Source: Eucommia ulmoides (Eukaryota; Streptophyta; Magnoliopsida; Garryales; Eucommiaceae). Taken from it: DNA of 64,000 nt. The stretch covers positions 15,050,402-15,114,401 of the forward strand of contig CM028334.1 in NCBI GenBank assembly GCA_016647705.1, given 5' to 3'. Under the pieces are notes generated by a model that ran no database searches, was not told the DNA's origin, and was given only the letters and a program-made list of their open reading frames with translations. This document shows positions 10,325 to 21,479 of the stretch, in pieces; the stretch's first letter is position 1, and every line of letters begins with the position of its first letter. A program made the translations under genes and the position numbers.

Positions 10325-11101
10325 TCCTAAGATTTTGATAAACAATTAAATGTTAATATTTTTTGTGAAACTAATGTATTTATTGAGTGTTTCGATTTAA
10401 AGAGTTCCAGATAATATCAAAAAGTAATTATAAAAGATACAGAGACAATGCAGAGACGATAACATCACGAGAAAATTGTAAAGGATGCAGAGATCAATAC
10501 TAAGAGATTGAAAATTTTGACGAATCTAGGTGAAAGCAACTCTAATATATTTTTACTCTTAATGTATTCCGATTAGGATCACGCACGACACAAAAATGAT
10601 TTTATAATTATATGTGTTTTTTATAGGATTCTAATTAGTGAAATTATTTGTTCCTATGTAATTGAAAAACAAAATAAAGACAATTGATTAAAATTGAATT
10701 TAAGAAGTTAGTGCAGCTAACCGAGAAAAGAAATCGGTTAAAGTGGCAAAAACGTCAAAGAAAATGATTTAAAATAAAATTAAGGAAGAAGCTCTGCATG
10801 GTCCAGTTGACAGATAAGTTGACTTATAAAAATTAGACAAAGTCCCTGAATCGTTTGGTTGACAGATAGGTCAACTTGTGACCAAAGAATAAACTCTCTG
10901 AATCTTTAGGTCGACAGATAGGTCGACTTGAGAAACTCTATGAATCGTCCGGTCGATAGATGATGGATGAGAGGTCAACCGATGGGCAAAGGAATTTTGG
11001 CTTGGCTAGTATCCTGAATCGAGATGTCGACATATGTGTCTTGGTCGGTCGATTGATAAGTTTATTTCAAATTTTATGAAATTTCGGGATTTGTTCAAAA
11101 A
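10325..11101 (+). repeat. Diverged fragment of SIRE-like copia LTR
   Basis: It corresponds to the first 740 or so bases of the LTR at 28475-30596, starting at CCTAAGATTTTGA. It includes the region of AGGTCGAC words (10800-11060). The terminal TGTTGAT and all of the LTR's 3' two thirds are missing, so this is a fragment and not a solo LTR. Confidence 0.75.
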
Positions 11102-11153
11102 CTAAACCAACAAGTAACCCCCTTCATTAATTTTCATAATTCATACTATATAT
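11102..11153. repeat. 50-bp direct repeat, right copy
   Basis: This is the partner of 10274-10324. It is far too long for a retrotransposon target-site duplication (five bases). Confidence 0.85.
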
Positions 11154-12134
11154 CTGATTCATTAAATAAAGAAGGCCGGTCGTGTTTTTTATTTAGACGA
11201 TGAGTTTTTGCTTCTCAAAATTCAACGTCAGAAAGGTGGTCCCTGAGGTTTGAGAAGGATCTTAAACCCTTTCTCAAAATCCAAAGTTGATCACATTTTT
11301 AATTCGCCAGTGAATTTAATTCGTGATACTAAAAATCGATTTTCTATGTTCTTTTTTGTTAATGTCCCGATCAAGCACTGCAAACCAAATTTTTATTTCC
11401 TTGAGGTCTATTACAATCTGTTTGTTTTTCGTTCTATCTACAAAGAAACATATTATACACAATCAATCTATGGGTCATATTTTAGAAAACTAATATTATT
11501 GTTTTTTTTTTGTTGTTCTAAAAAGCAAATTATCTTCAATCTTTGCAGGGGAAAAGTTTAAAACTATTGTTATATTTAGGGTTAAAAATGTGAAAAAAAA
11601 TACCAAAGTTAATCGAGAGCATGGTAATATTACTAAAGTTGGAGGGTCAAAATTATATTTTTCCTACATATACGTCTGCGTCAGATTAAAATTATATGCA
11701 AGGATACGATCGAAGTGAGATACTCGAACAAAATATATAAGTAATATTAGACAAACGAAGTGGGATTTCCTCCAGTAGATTCCCTTTTAGTTCCCAGCCT
11801 GGATGCAATCCATGTGAAAAGGAAAACAATCCATGCGTATAGCAGAGTCTTAAAAAATTGTTTTGTCTTTAGTGTAAGAGAAAATAGTTTTTTATTTATC
11901 GACGTTCTCCTTGATAGTGTTGTTTAGGCGTTCCATGTTGTAATATTTAATGGAGTACCTTGTGATATAACATATGCGTGGGATTCACGTCATTTGTTTA
12001 AGACAATAATTTTAATGGTTTATGGTACTGTGTTCTTATCTTAACACTACCGTTTTGAAATTGTAAAATTATTTTTTGTTTTCCAATTTCCAATGGCTTG
12101 TTTTCAGATGTCGAAGAAAACTAGTATCCATATA
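11154..12134. other. Spacer without recognised features
   Basis: The region is A+T-rich. A 103-codon open frame at 11250-11561 has Phe/Lys/Ile-rich composition and no domain, and I do not call it a gene. Confidence 0.6.
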
Positions 12135-12435
12135 GGTAAATATAGAGAAGGTTAATATAAACTCTATTTTTGTCTATCATAATTAAGAATAGGTTAATTT
12201 GGTATTGGCTCCAATCCCGTATATTAAATATAGTTATGTCTGTTCTATTTTTTCTTTTTTTCTTTTTTTTTAAATGAAAATTTCAATTTCGAAAATATAT
12301 ATATTTTTAAGACAAAAATGCCCCTCAATTTTTTTATTTTTTTATTTGCCAATATAAACACTATTTTGTACTAAGATAGTTAAATATAGAAAAGTTTAAT
12401 TTAGTATTGGCTCCAAAGCCCATATATTAAATATA

Positions 12436-12535
12436 GTTATATTTCAAGGTTTGTAACCTAATGAATATGTAGCTCACCTCTTTTGTGAAAGGTCTAGAAT
12501 TCAATCCCCTTCCATAATATATATATCAAGAAAAA
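12436..12535 (+). repeat. SINE-like (tRNA-related) segment
   Basis: The stretch TAGCTCACCTC and, 20 bases on, GAATTCAATCCCC resemble a pol III A box and B box. The same segment is at 17893-17990, and in reverse orientation at 47360-47459, where it is a clean insertion. Confidence 0.5.
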
Positions 12536-12659
12536 TTTAGTTACGTTTGTATCATTTTTTTTTTATTTTTTAAATGAAAAAATCAATTCTGAAAATGTAT
12601 AATTTTTCATGATAAAAATGCCCCTCAATTAATTTTTTTATTTTTTTAATAATAAACAT

Positions 12660-13090
12660 TAACCACCACAACAAATATTCAGTATCACCAGCACGATTAC
12701 AACAATCATTCACTATCATCGTCACCACCACTGAACACACCCGCCATTGCATCAAAATCACCATCACGACTACTGCCTACCAATCACTGAATCCACAACA
12801 ACCATTCACTACTACAACAATCACTACCACCGCCATTTTTTACTACAATAGTTAAATTTAGAAAAAGGCTAATTTGGTAACTACAATCACAGTAAATATT
12901 CAGTATCACCACCACCACCACAACGGCAACAAACATTCACTATTATTGCCACCAACACCACAACAACTTCCTATCAATGCCTCCGTCACAACAAATATTT
13001 ACTATCACCCCAACTACCACATCAACTATTCGGTACCACCACAACGTCCACAGCAATAACAACAAAGATTAATGCCTGGCACCACCACCA
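12660..13090. repeat. CCA/CAA/ATC-rich simple-sequence tract
   Basis: Degenerate runs of CACCAC, CAACAA and TTCACTA, also present in the duplicate copy (18110-18530). They give His/Asn/Tyr-rich frames with no coding value. Confidence 0.85.
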
Positions 13091-13103
13091 CACTACAAGA
13101 AAA
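13091..13103. mobile_element. CACTA transposon terminal motif, copy 1
   Basis: CACTACAAGAAAA is the classic end of plant En/Spm (CACTA) DNA transposons. It is followed by subterminal words of the TTAGCGACAAAATT type, which are binding sites for the element's DNA-binding protein in known family members. The inverted partner end was not found. No transposase is visible in this block. Confidence 0.7.
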
Positions 13104-13656
13104 TGTTATATTAGCGACAAAATTTAGTAATGAAAATAAAATTCCTCACAAAAGAGTAGTATTGGCGAGAAATTTGATTTTCATACTAAACCTCAATAAC
13201 TACTAGCCAAGAAATGAAAAATTCCTCACTAAAACTTTTTTTTATCCACAAAATAAAAAATAAAAAATAAAAATAAATTTATTGTCACTGGATTTTTGTT
13301 TTTAATCACAATAATGTAATATAGTTCTGCCATTCATTTGCTCTAGTGTCATCGTCGTTGCTCCTCTACTGGTTATCTCTCTCCCCCATAGTACTCTAGA
13401 CAATCGCTAACACTCATCTCTTCTAATTAGTTGCAATCCAGGGCATGTTTGATTTGTTCTTAATTGCCATCCCTTAATCAACCCCGCTCCTCATATTTAT
13501 TAATTCCCATCACTAAAAAAATGTACACTTTAGGGGACTATAATTTCCCCCCTTATTTATGACTATTACTATTCATTCAATCTCATTGTTTTCATAATTA
13601 ACGTTTAACGCAATTAGTTGAATTCTACTCATTTCCAAGTCAAACTCAATTATAGT

Positions 13657-13812
13657 GTTAATGTAATAATAGGCTTCATCCACTTGGCCCATTAGGGTAA
13701 AATTCTAACTCCCACTTCCTATATAAATAGTTGTGTATAACAATATATTCTGTATATCTTTTTCATCATATCAGTACATTGTTTATGTTTTCACTTCTCA
13801 ATTATCTTAACA
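13657..13812 (+). repeat. LTR of Ale/Retrofit-like copia element
   Basis: This 156-bp LTR starts TGTTAATG and ends TTAACA, with TATATAAATAG as a likely TATA box at 13721. The primer site TGGTATCAATAG follows at once (13813). The two related blocks at 18532 and 47250 lack it, giving an empty site after CAATTATAG. Only one LTR is present. Confidence 0.75.
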
Positions 13813-15308
13813 TGGTATCAATAGTAAGCTTTTCTTGAATCTGTTATCTCTAAAAAAAAAAAAAAGTTTGCAACCCTAAAACTTTCGCCGCCGCCATCTC
13901 TTTTCTCCCGTGGTTTTCGTCGCTACTATAAGCTTCATCACCACTCCGGTATCAAAAATCACCACTCCACCATCTTCACCTTTTAGAGACGAACACAACG
14001 CCATCAAAATCACTGCCACCGGAGTACTGACGTGCATTCCACAACCTTCAGTACCACCAATCTGCGCCGTCTCGAATTTTGGGCTATACCACCTCAGCCA
14101 GGGCTTCAAATCCATCTCACAATATACCCCAGCTGGGTTGGACTACTCACGCGCCCCCACGCACTGCTAGATGCCACCTGTACTTCATTGCGTCAGATCC
14201 ACGCGCGTCTGTGTCATCTAGTGCCACGTCAGCCCTAATCCCAGCCACGTCAGTGCCATTTAGGCACCACATCATCTATCAGTAACCCAGTTAGCCTAGC
14301 TGCAATGCTACGTGGGCAGCCAAGTCATCTGCCACATCACCAACCATGTAAGCAGCCACGTCAGCATCGTTTTTCAAATTTAATTGCCACATGGCTACCA
14401 AGTCAGCATTGACCATCACTATGTCATTGTTGACTTCCATCTCTACCGCCATGTCAGCATGCAGTCAACCATTCTTTGCCACGTCACTGATTTTCTTAAG
14501 GTAATTTCTTTTGACTTGTTCGAGCCTTTTTTGACCAGTTTTTTTGAAATTTTGGACCAGTTCCTAAGGTTTTGGACGTTCTAATTATATTTCTGGTCTC
14601 CGTTTTGTGGTTTGAAGCTTACATAATATACTTTCCATTATATTTGTGTGATTTCTACACTGATTCACCTGTTTTTCACTTGGTTTTTGATGATTTAATA
14701 TCGGTTCCTGGACAATTTTTTAGCATTCCAGATCTTTCGGTGATCTCCATTTAATCAAATTTGGTTCATACAATATAGTTTTCTTTATATTGTTGATTCA
14801 GATCATCACGAAGATTTGATCGGTTCTAGGGGCTCTCAATCGATTCTTCACAGGTATAGACCGGTTCTCACACAATTTCAGCATTTTGAATACATCCATA
14901 ATAACAGTTTCTCTAGGTTCAACAGCGATGTCCATGGGTTCTTCGGTCTACTGTTACCATGTCTATTGCAGAACAACTTCACTACTCCATCATACCTTCT
15001 CCAAAAATAGTATAAACCTTTCCCCTGTCCTCTCACTTACTTCAGGTAACTGTTCTTGGTTCTTTGATTCTATTTATTGTAACCATATGACATTTAATCC
15101 TAACATTTTTTCAACCAAACTCTCCGCTATGAATATCCCTAGTATTCATACCATTGATGGTTCTCAAATGCGTGTTACTCACACCGATTAGGTCCTTACC
15201 TCCCATCTTTCTATTCCTGACACGTATTTAATTCCCAAACTCACCTTAAATCTTTTATTTGTTGGGCAACTTTGTGAATTGGGATTTGAAGTCATATATT
15301 TTTTTTAT
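13813..15308 (+). pseudogene. Ale/Retrofit-like copia gag-protease remnant
   Basis: Directly after the primer site comes a degraded gag region in which no single frame survives. The aspartic protease is recognisable at about 15035-15290. WFFDS replaces the usual DSG active-site context, and CNHMTFNPNIFS and LIPKLTLNLL-VGQLCELGF are typical of this copia lineage. The Gly of the DSG triad is lost (DSI), and a TAG interrupts the frame at 15189. The sequence ends at the 450-bp repeat near 15309. Integrase, RT, RNase H and the 3' LTR are absent. Confidence 0.75.
14190..14480. repeat. Cluster of GCCACGTCAGC-type words
   Basis: At least four CCACGTCA words and several decayed ones (CCAAGTCA, CCACATCA, CCATGTCA) recur roughly every 20-60 bases. 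ACGTCA/TGACGT is the core recognised by plant TGA/bZIP factors. The cluster lies in the gag region of the copia remnant. Confidence 0.7.
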
Positions 15309-15750
15309 AGTGGTTGTCGTATGCGGTGACATGTAACAATTTTGTATGTAAATTTTTATTAGATATAATAAATATTATTATATTTTGTAATATGTAACTA
15401 ATTTGTGTGTAAAAATTTATTAAATGTAACAAAAATCACATAAAATACATGTAATTAGTTACATGTAACTAAATGTACACAAATACATGTAATTAATTTT
15501 AAAATAATTTTTGCATGTAATATTTGTTAAATATCACAAATATTACACTGATATAGGTAATCGTAACATATAACTAATAGTACATAAGTACATATAACTA
15601 AAAATAGAGTATTTTATAATGGACCCCAAGGCTCATTACTAATTATTTCTTATACTCATGTAATCATTTAAGTTTAGAGAAAAACCCAATTAGCATTTGG
15701 TAATTATTTGCTGTACAGTAACATTTACATCTCTGATTCATTATATTGTT
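15309..15750. repeat. Dispersed 450-bp repeat, copy 2
   Basis: This copy is in the same orientation as 9185-9640 and is about 90 percent similar by eye. Here it abuts a truncated copia remnant; in copy 1 it abuts a truncated gypsy LTR. Confidence 0.75.
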
Positions 15751-15868
15751 GTTGATACTATTGTTGTACAACAACATTTGCATCCAGCACCTCATTCGTT
15801 ATGTTGTTATTAATATTATTGTTGGGCAATAATATTTACATCCCCCATTTATTATATTATTGTTGATG
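15718..15868. repeat. Tandem repeat, about 55 bases, three units
   Basis: The units share AACATTTACATC, ATTCATTATATTGTTGTTGAT and TATTGTTG in order. The second and third units have drifted. They lie at the right end of the 450-bp repeat. Confidence 0.65.
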
Positions 15869-16039
15869 TAGTAAGAGAATATGTATTTGATAAAAGTTAC
15901 TGCATAGTAAATTTTGTGAAGCTGTTTTCTTAAAATTTAAATAAATCATTGGATTTTAGTTGGTATGGGCTTTGTTCTTTGGGGCACATTTTAATACGTT
16001 TGGCAAAAATAGGTGTTAGCCTAAAAAATTCTTAAAAAT

Positions 16040-16056
16040 ACACACACACACACACA

Positions 16057-16126
<70 letters not shown>
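16040..16126. repeat. CA then TA compound microsatellite
   Basis: About 50 bases of CA with one interruption are followed by about 38 bases of TA. Confidence 0.95.
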
Positions 16127-16130
<4 letters not shown>

Positions 16131-16299
16131 TAATTATTATTAAATTGTAACTAATATACATTACATATAAGTAATATTCACTATAATACAAATTTAATCA
16201 TCAAGTTCTCCCTACAATCTCTGTAATGCGGGACTAAAACTCAAACGAAATCCAACTTAAGGGACTAAATCAAAACTTATATCTTAAGCGGGATTTTTT

Positions 16300-17335
16300 A
16301 AAAATTAGGTCTATTATTTCGGACTTCCGGCCAATTATCCCTAAAAAAATAACATAGCAAAAAAAAGTTTTAATAGGAAAAAAGGGAACTAACACAAAAA
16401 TAGAACACTGAATAGATATAGAAAAAGGAATGGAATAAAAAAAAACTATACATCCTCTTGTTTTCATCAATTTCTACTACATCGGAGAGCAGAGTATTTG
16501 GATTATTTAAGTAAGACATGAGTTACTGATTTATCTAATTTGTTTGTGATGTAAATTGGTGATTTGTTGATTTGATATTACAAGACTATAGTCTTATGTA
16601 AGGGAAGATATTTAAGATGACTTTAGCGCTTTTTTTCCTCTCTTGTTTTTCTTTTTGCAAGAATGTGACTATTTGTTCTATCTACTCACAATTTCTTTTG
16701 AACTGTTTCAGATTTTGGAAGAAAAAACATGTTTACTATTTTATGTAGTTTGATATTATATACATTATGTGATTTAATTAAGATATATTTATTCACTACA
16801 GGAATTTAATTTACATATACTTAGAATGTATATTATTGTTATGGATTTTTGTTTCTCTTTGCATTTCGGATCTAATAAATAGATATAGTGCTAAATATTT
16901 GTTCCAAACTCTAATGGTGATGATTATACTTTTTTAGTTAGGAAATTTATTATTGTCGCCAAATGTCGCAATCTTAGTTTTAGTGAGGTGTACGTTTTTA
17001 TCGTGAATTATTTTTCATACCTAATTCTTTTTGTGAGCAATGATGTTTTGTTGCTAAATTTTTAGTCTTACTTTTAGTGAGAAATTTAGTTGATAGCTAC
17101 ATACGAATTATTAGCGACAAAATTGTTCAAATAAATTTCATTGTAAAATGTGCTCTTTGGCGACTAAGTATTTCCTTTAATGAGGATATTAGTGATGACA
17201 TAATTCCTCGTGAAATACATATTTGTAATGAGTTCAAAAATTTGTCACCAAATAATTTTGTCGACAACACTTTTGCAAAGAATGTGGTGAGGAATCAATT
17301 TTCTCATAGTTCAATTTTGACTATTTCACTGGTAT
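16300..17335. repeat. CACTA-associated block B, copy 1
   Basis: It aligns with 49150-49995: AAAAAGGGAACT, then GAGAGCA-GGATTATTTAAGTAAGAC, then GTCGC-AAATGTCGCAATC. It contains subterminal-type words such as TTAGCGACAAAATTG at 17110. A 123-codon open frame at 17077-17448 is made of these words and is not a gene. Confidence 0.7.
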
Positions 17336-17344
17336 CGTATCATT

Positions 17345-17890
17345 TTGTGTCTACCATAGTTAAGAATAGGCTAATTTGTTATGGGCTCCAAATCCCATAT
17401 ATTAAATATAGTTATGTCCGCCCTATTTCTTTTTTCGTTTTTTTTTAAACAAAAAATTCAATTTTGAAAATATATATTTTTTAAGACAAAAATGCCCCTC
17501 AAATGTTTTTTTATTTACCAATATAAACTCTATTTTGTGCTAAGATAGTTAAATATAGAAAAGGTTAATATAAACTCTATTTTGTACTAAGTTGAATATA
17601 GTGAAGGTTAATATAAACTCTATTTTTGTCTACCATAGTTAAGAATAGGTTAATTTGGTATTGGCTCCAAATCCCATATATTAAATATAGTTATGTCCAC
17701 GCTATTTCTTTTTTTCTTTTCTTTTTTTTTTTTAAACGAAAAGTTTAATTTTGAAAATGTATATTTTTTAAGACAAAAATGTCCCTGAATTAATTTTTTT
17801 TATTTGCCAATATAAACTCTATTTTGTACGACGATAATTAAATATAGAAAAATTTAATTTAGTATTGGCTCCAAAGCCCATATATTAAAT
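17345..17890. repeat. Tandem units, about 210-280 bases, three
   Basis: Three units carry GTTAAGAATAGG-TAATTTGG, GGCTCCAAA-CCCATATATTAAATATAG and ACAAAAATG-CCCT. The first two are about 280 bases apart. The same unit occurs twice at 12174-12460. Confidence 0.75.
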
Positions 17891-17892
17891 AT

Positions 17893-17990
17893 AGTTATAT
17901 CTCAAGGTTTGTAACCTAATGAATATGTAACTCATCTCTTTTGTGGAAGGTTTAAAGTTCAACCCTCTCCCCAAATATATATATAAAAAA
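17893..17990 (+). repeat. SINE-like (tRNA-related) segment
   Basis: This is the duplicate of 12436-12535, with GTAACTCATCTC and AAGTTCAACCC in place of the A and B boxes. Confidence 0.5.
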
Positions 17991-18530
17991 ATATATAGTT
18001 ATGTCTGTCCCATTTGTTTATTCTTTTTTTAAATGAAAGATTCAATTTTGAAAATGTATAATTTATCTTGACGAAAATGCCCCTCAATTTTTAATTTTTT
18101 TAATAATAAACACTAACAACCACAACAAATATTTAGTCTCATCAGCACAATTACAACAATCATTCACTATCATTGTCACCACCACCAAACACATACTTCA
18201 TTGCGTCAAAATCACCACCACGACTACCGCCTACCACCACTGAATTCACAATAACCATTCACTACTACAACAATCATTACCACCACCATTTTTTACTACG
18301 ATAGTTAAATTTAGAAAATGCAAATTTGGTAACTACAATCACAACAAACATTCATTACCACCACCAGAATCCCAACAAACATTCACTACCATTGCCACCA
18401 ACAGTACAACAGCATCCTATCAATGCCTCCATCACAACAAGTATTTGTTATTACCCCAACCACCACATCAACTATTCGGTACCACCACAACAATAACAAC
18501 ATATATTAATCCCTAACACGGCTGCCACCA

Positions 18531-18543
18531 CACTACAAGAAAA
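18531..18543. mobile_element. CACTA transposon terminal motif, copy 2
   Basis: CACTACAAGAAAA is followed by TTAGCGACAATTTAC. The flanks are homologous to those of copy 1 on both sides, so this arose by duplication and not by a separate insertion. Confidence 0.7.
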
Positions 18544-18964
18544 GGTTGTATTAGCGACAATTTACTTACGAAAATAAAATCCCTCGCAAAAGAGTAGTAT
18601 TGGTGAGAAAAATTGATTTTCACACAAAACCTCAATAACTCCTGGCCACAAAACGAAAAATTCTTCACTAAAAAAAATTAAAAAAAAATTTGTCACTGAA
18701 TGTTTGTTTTTAATCACAATAATGTAATACTCCTCATTAAAGTAGTTGTAAAATAGTTCCGCCATTCATCTGCTCTAGCGTCATCGTCGTTGCTTCTCTA
18801 CAAGTTCTCTCTCTCCCCCATAGTGCCCTAGACAATCGCTAACACTCATCTCTTCTAATTAGTTGCAATCTTGGTCGTGTTCGATTTGTTCTCAATTTCC
18901 ATCCGTTAATCAACTCCGCTCCCCATATTTATTAATTCCTATCACTCAAAAAAATGTACTCTTT

Positions 18965-19415
18965 AGGGGACTATAATTTCCCCTCTTATTTATGACTATT
19001 AATATTCGATCAATCTCATTATTTTCATAATTAACATTTAACGCAATTAGTTGAATTCTACTAATTTTCAAGTCAAACTCAATTATAGAATATATATACA
19101 TAACAGTATTAGGAATTTTTTCAGTGAATTTGTCAATCTGTTCTATTTTTCCTTTTGTGTATCCATTTCATGAGATGCGTTATAAGTATTATATTCTTCT
19201 CATATTCATGTTAGTTATATGCCGTTACCCATGATTTTTAGGCAACAATTTTGAGTTTTCATTTTTTTTTTTAAATTAATTTTTTGCTGGTATGAATATT
19301 ATTCATTCTCTATAATACCGACATTTGGAGAGCTAGTTGCAAGTGATCGGGATTCCTATCAGTATTTAGTTGAGAGCATCCTTCGCTTTCCGTGCCTTAG
19401 GTTACATTTCTTTTA
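18965..19415. repeat. CACTA-associated block A, shared with 47250-48790
   Basis: It matches the third copy from TTAGGGGACT to GGTTACATTTCTTT. It serves as the empty site for both the SINE-like insertion and the fold-back element in that copy. The match ends at about 19417, 225 bases upstream of the SSL start codon. Confidence 0.8.
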
Positions 19416-19554
19416 GTAAATCCAATGAAGTCCCTTAAAATTTTAAATTGTTCCAATTTGGTCCATCTTGTGACATGCACATGTTCATTTGGAATTAAGG
19501 AAATTGGGACTCGGACTTGAAATCAGTAAACACAAGGCGCCTCTACCAAATATC

Positions 19555-19564
19555 TATATATAAA
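19555..19564 (+). promoter_or_regulatory. TATA box of the SSL gene
   Basis: TATATATAAA lies 87 bases upstream of the chosen start codon. It predicts a transcript start near 19585-19590 and a leader of about 50 bases. Confidence 0.65.
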
Positions 19565-19641
19565 TGGCATTCTAGTGCCTATAAATACCAATGCTTGTTG
19601 CTTCATTGTTCATCCAGAGAGGGAAACAACTAAACATAGAG

Positions 19642-21134
19642 ATGGCAACTAATATGTTTTGCATCCTTGTCCTTCTCTTCTTTCCTTCTTTGGTACTTTC
19701 CTCGTTTATAAGCCTCCGCGTTCCAGCATTTGGTCCTGAGTCTGTTGTCTTCGACAATTTAGGCAGAGGACCCTATACTAGCATCTCCGATGGCAGAATC
19801 ATCAGGTTTTCCAGAACTAGAGGTCAATTTGTCGACTTTGGCTACACTGCTCCACATAGGTATAAATAAATGTCTTGGTATAATAATGAATATATCTCAT
19901 AACAAAATGGTAGTTCTTATATATGTATGATTGGATTAACTATATGAGCTTAATCCAAAAAGTGTAGTGTTTTTTTTTTTAACAGATTACGGTAGAAATA
20001 TTTTTTCTTCTTTTAGAATTTTATTTATTTTTCTAACATAAACTTTCAGTTCATTGCTTTTGCTTTCTATAAGTAAAAGCATACAACATAAAGCACAAGG
20101 ACTTGATGCAAAAAGACTGCACATCTCACCACAAAGAAGTCAATATATAGGTTTTTTTTTTTGGTAGAGTTAAATATAACCATTAAAATCGTGTCTAAAC
20201 AAGGGATCGAGAATAGGGTCACCACATCCACCCCTTTTATTGCCAATGCGTGATTATTTTCTTTTTAATCTTAATTGTTTAGATCAAAGGCATTGTGTGA
20301 TGGCACCAATAACGTTGCTCTGGGAATACCCTGTGGGAGACCATTAGGTCTTGCATACTATAAACGAACTGGTGAAATAATCATAGCCGATGGTTATTAT
20401 GGACTATGCATCCTTGGGCCTAGAGGAGGGCTTGCAAAGCAACTAGTGACTGAGGCAGAGGGAGTACCATTTGGATTTCCAGATGGAACTGATGTTGATC
20501 AAAGAACTGGTGTCATATACATGTCTGATGCAAGTGCCCTATATGGACTAGAGTAAGTAAATAAATTTGATTTCTATTTTTTCATTGCAATGTGATAGTT
20601 GAAATAATATCCATGTAAACTCGATGAATATGTTGCAGTGAAGCTTCTGAAGTTGTTTCTCAAAATGATACAACTGGAAGATTAATAAGATATGATCCGA
20701 GGACAAAACAAGCTACAGTATTAATGACAGGACTCTCTGGAGGAGCTGGGACGGCAATCAGCAAAGATGGTTCTTTTGTCCTTGTTTCTGAATATGTCAT
20801 TAGAAGACTACAAAAATATTGGTTGACAGGTCCCAAAGCAAATTCTTCAGAAGTCATATTAAATCTCCCAGGGCGGCCGAATAAGATTGTGAGGACAGAA
20901 GCTGGAGATTTTTGGGTAGCAACGTCTATTCAGACAGTAAACACCAATATACTTAGAGGATACAAAATTAATGGAGACGGTGACATTTTAGAAATAAGAG
21001 ATTTTCCGCAATTTAATGCTACTGAAATCACAGAAGTTCGTCAGCATAGAAATGCATTATATATAGCGTCTTTGTATGGTGACATGATTGGCATCCAGTG
21101 GAATCTACAAAGTTCTTACACGGCAGCGGAATAA
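19642..21134 (+). CDS. Strictosidine synthase-like protein, three exons
   Basis: The exons are 19642-19859, 20283-20552 and 20639-21134. Both introns have GT-AG ends and interrupt in phase 2, and the product is 327 aa, near the usual size. Residues 1-21 are a hydrophobic signal peptide, so the protein should enter the secretory pathway. It has the six-bladed propeller signatures of the family: SDGRI, CGRPLGL, GLDVDQRTG-like (GTDVDQRTGVIY), TTGRLIRYDP and KDGSFVLVSE. Cys78 and Cys90 have the spacing of the disulphide known in Rauvolfia strictosidine synthase. The catalytic Glu of true strictosidine synthase appears to be replaced: Thr294 aligns there, anchored on the following LYIASL strand. 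It is therefore more likely an SSL of unknown substrate than a Pictet-Spenglerase. An in-frame ATG at 19591 exists but would bury the signal peptide behind 17 residues and sits at the predicted transcript start. Confidence 0.9.
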
Positions 21135-21196
21135 TGAAAATCTCTACTGCATGATGTTATCGAAAGGCGTTTGTGTTTCCAATTTCCTTTTTCAGA

Positions 21197-21202
21197 AATA
21201 AA
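21197..21202 (+). terminator. Likely polyadenylation signal of SSL gene
   Basis: AATAAA lies 63 bases after the stop codon, the normal position for a plant near-upstream element. Confidence 0.55.
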
Positions 21203-21479
21203 AACTATCATGTACGGGATGTTAATGAACGTTATGTTCCAGTGTTATCTTTGTGTAGTATATGTGCTTAGGACTCTTTCATGCTTTTCTCTCGGGCCTA
21301 GACTTTATATGAACTGTGAAAATAACACCTCCCGTTTAAGAACAAAATTTGGTAATAACCCAAAGTATAAGGATTTTCATTGAAATAAGGAATAAGTAAA
21401 AGGGTTTACAATATATTTTGTATGGTTTAATTTGGGTTTGATTACATAATGATCCTTAAAGTTTCTGGTTAGCGATTGC
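21203..21479. other. Spacer downstream of SSL gene
   Basis: This is probably the end of the 3' UTR and flank. I see no other feature. Confidence 0.5.

Larger units (their letters stand above)
12135..13655. repeat. 1.5-kb duplicated block, copy 1
   Basis: It is collinear with 17592-19095. Its contents in order are units containing TTGGCTCCAA-CCCATATATTAAATATAG, a SINE-like segment, a CCA/CAA-rich tract (12660-13080), the CACTA terminus at 13091, and the sequence up to CAAACTCAATTATA. Copy 1 is cut at 13657 by a copia LTR. Confidence 0.85.
17592..19095. repeat. 1.5-kb duplicated block, copy 2
   Basis: This is collinear with 12135-13655, including the SINE-like segment, the CCA-rich tract and the CACTA end. 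It lacks the copia LTR present in copy 1. From 18965 it also matches 47250 onward. Confidence 0.85.

Noticed and set aside
11250..11561. 103-codon open frame as a gene
   Set aside because: It has Phe/Lys/Ile-rich composition, no domain, no promoter or splice context, and lies in A+T-rich spacer.
12436..12535. A true tRNA gene
   Set aside because: Only loose A-box and B-box resemblance is present. No cloverleaf can be drawn and no CCA-adjacent acceptor stem is found.
13876..14285. Overlapping 60-90 codon frames as a host gene
   Set aside because: They follow a copia primer site directly and show Pro/Ser/His-rich gag-leader text. A decayed retroelement is the better explanation.
17077..17448. 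123-codon open frame as a gene
   Set aside because: It is built from CACTA subterminal words (AGCGACAAAATT and relatives). The copy at 49870-49995 does not keep it open.
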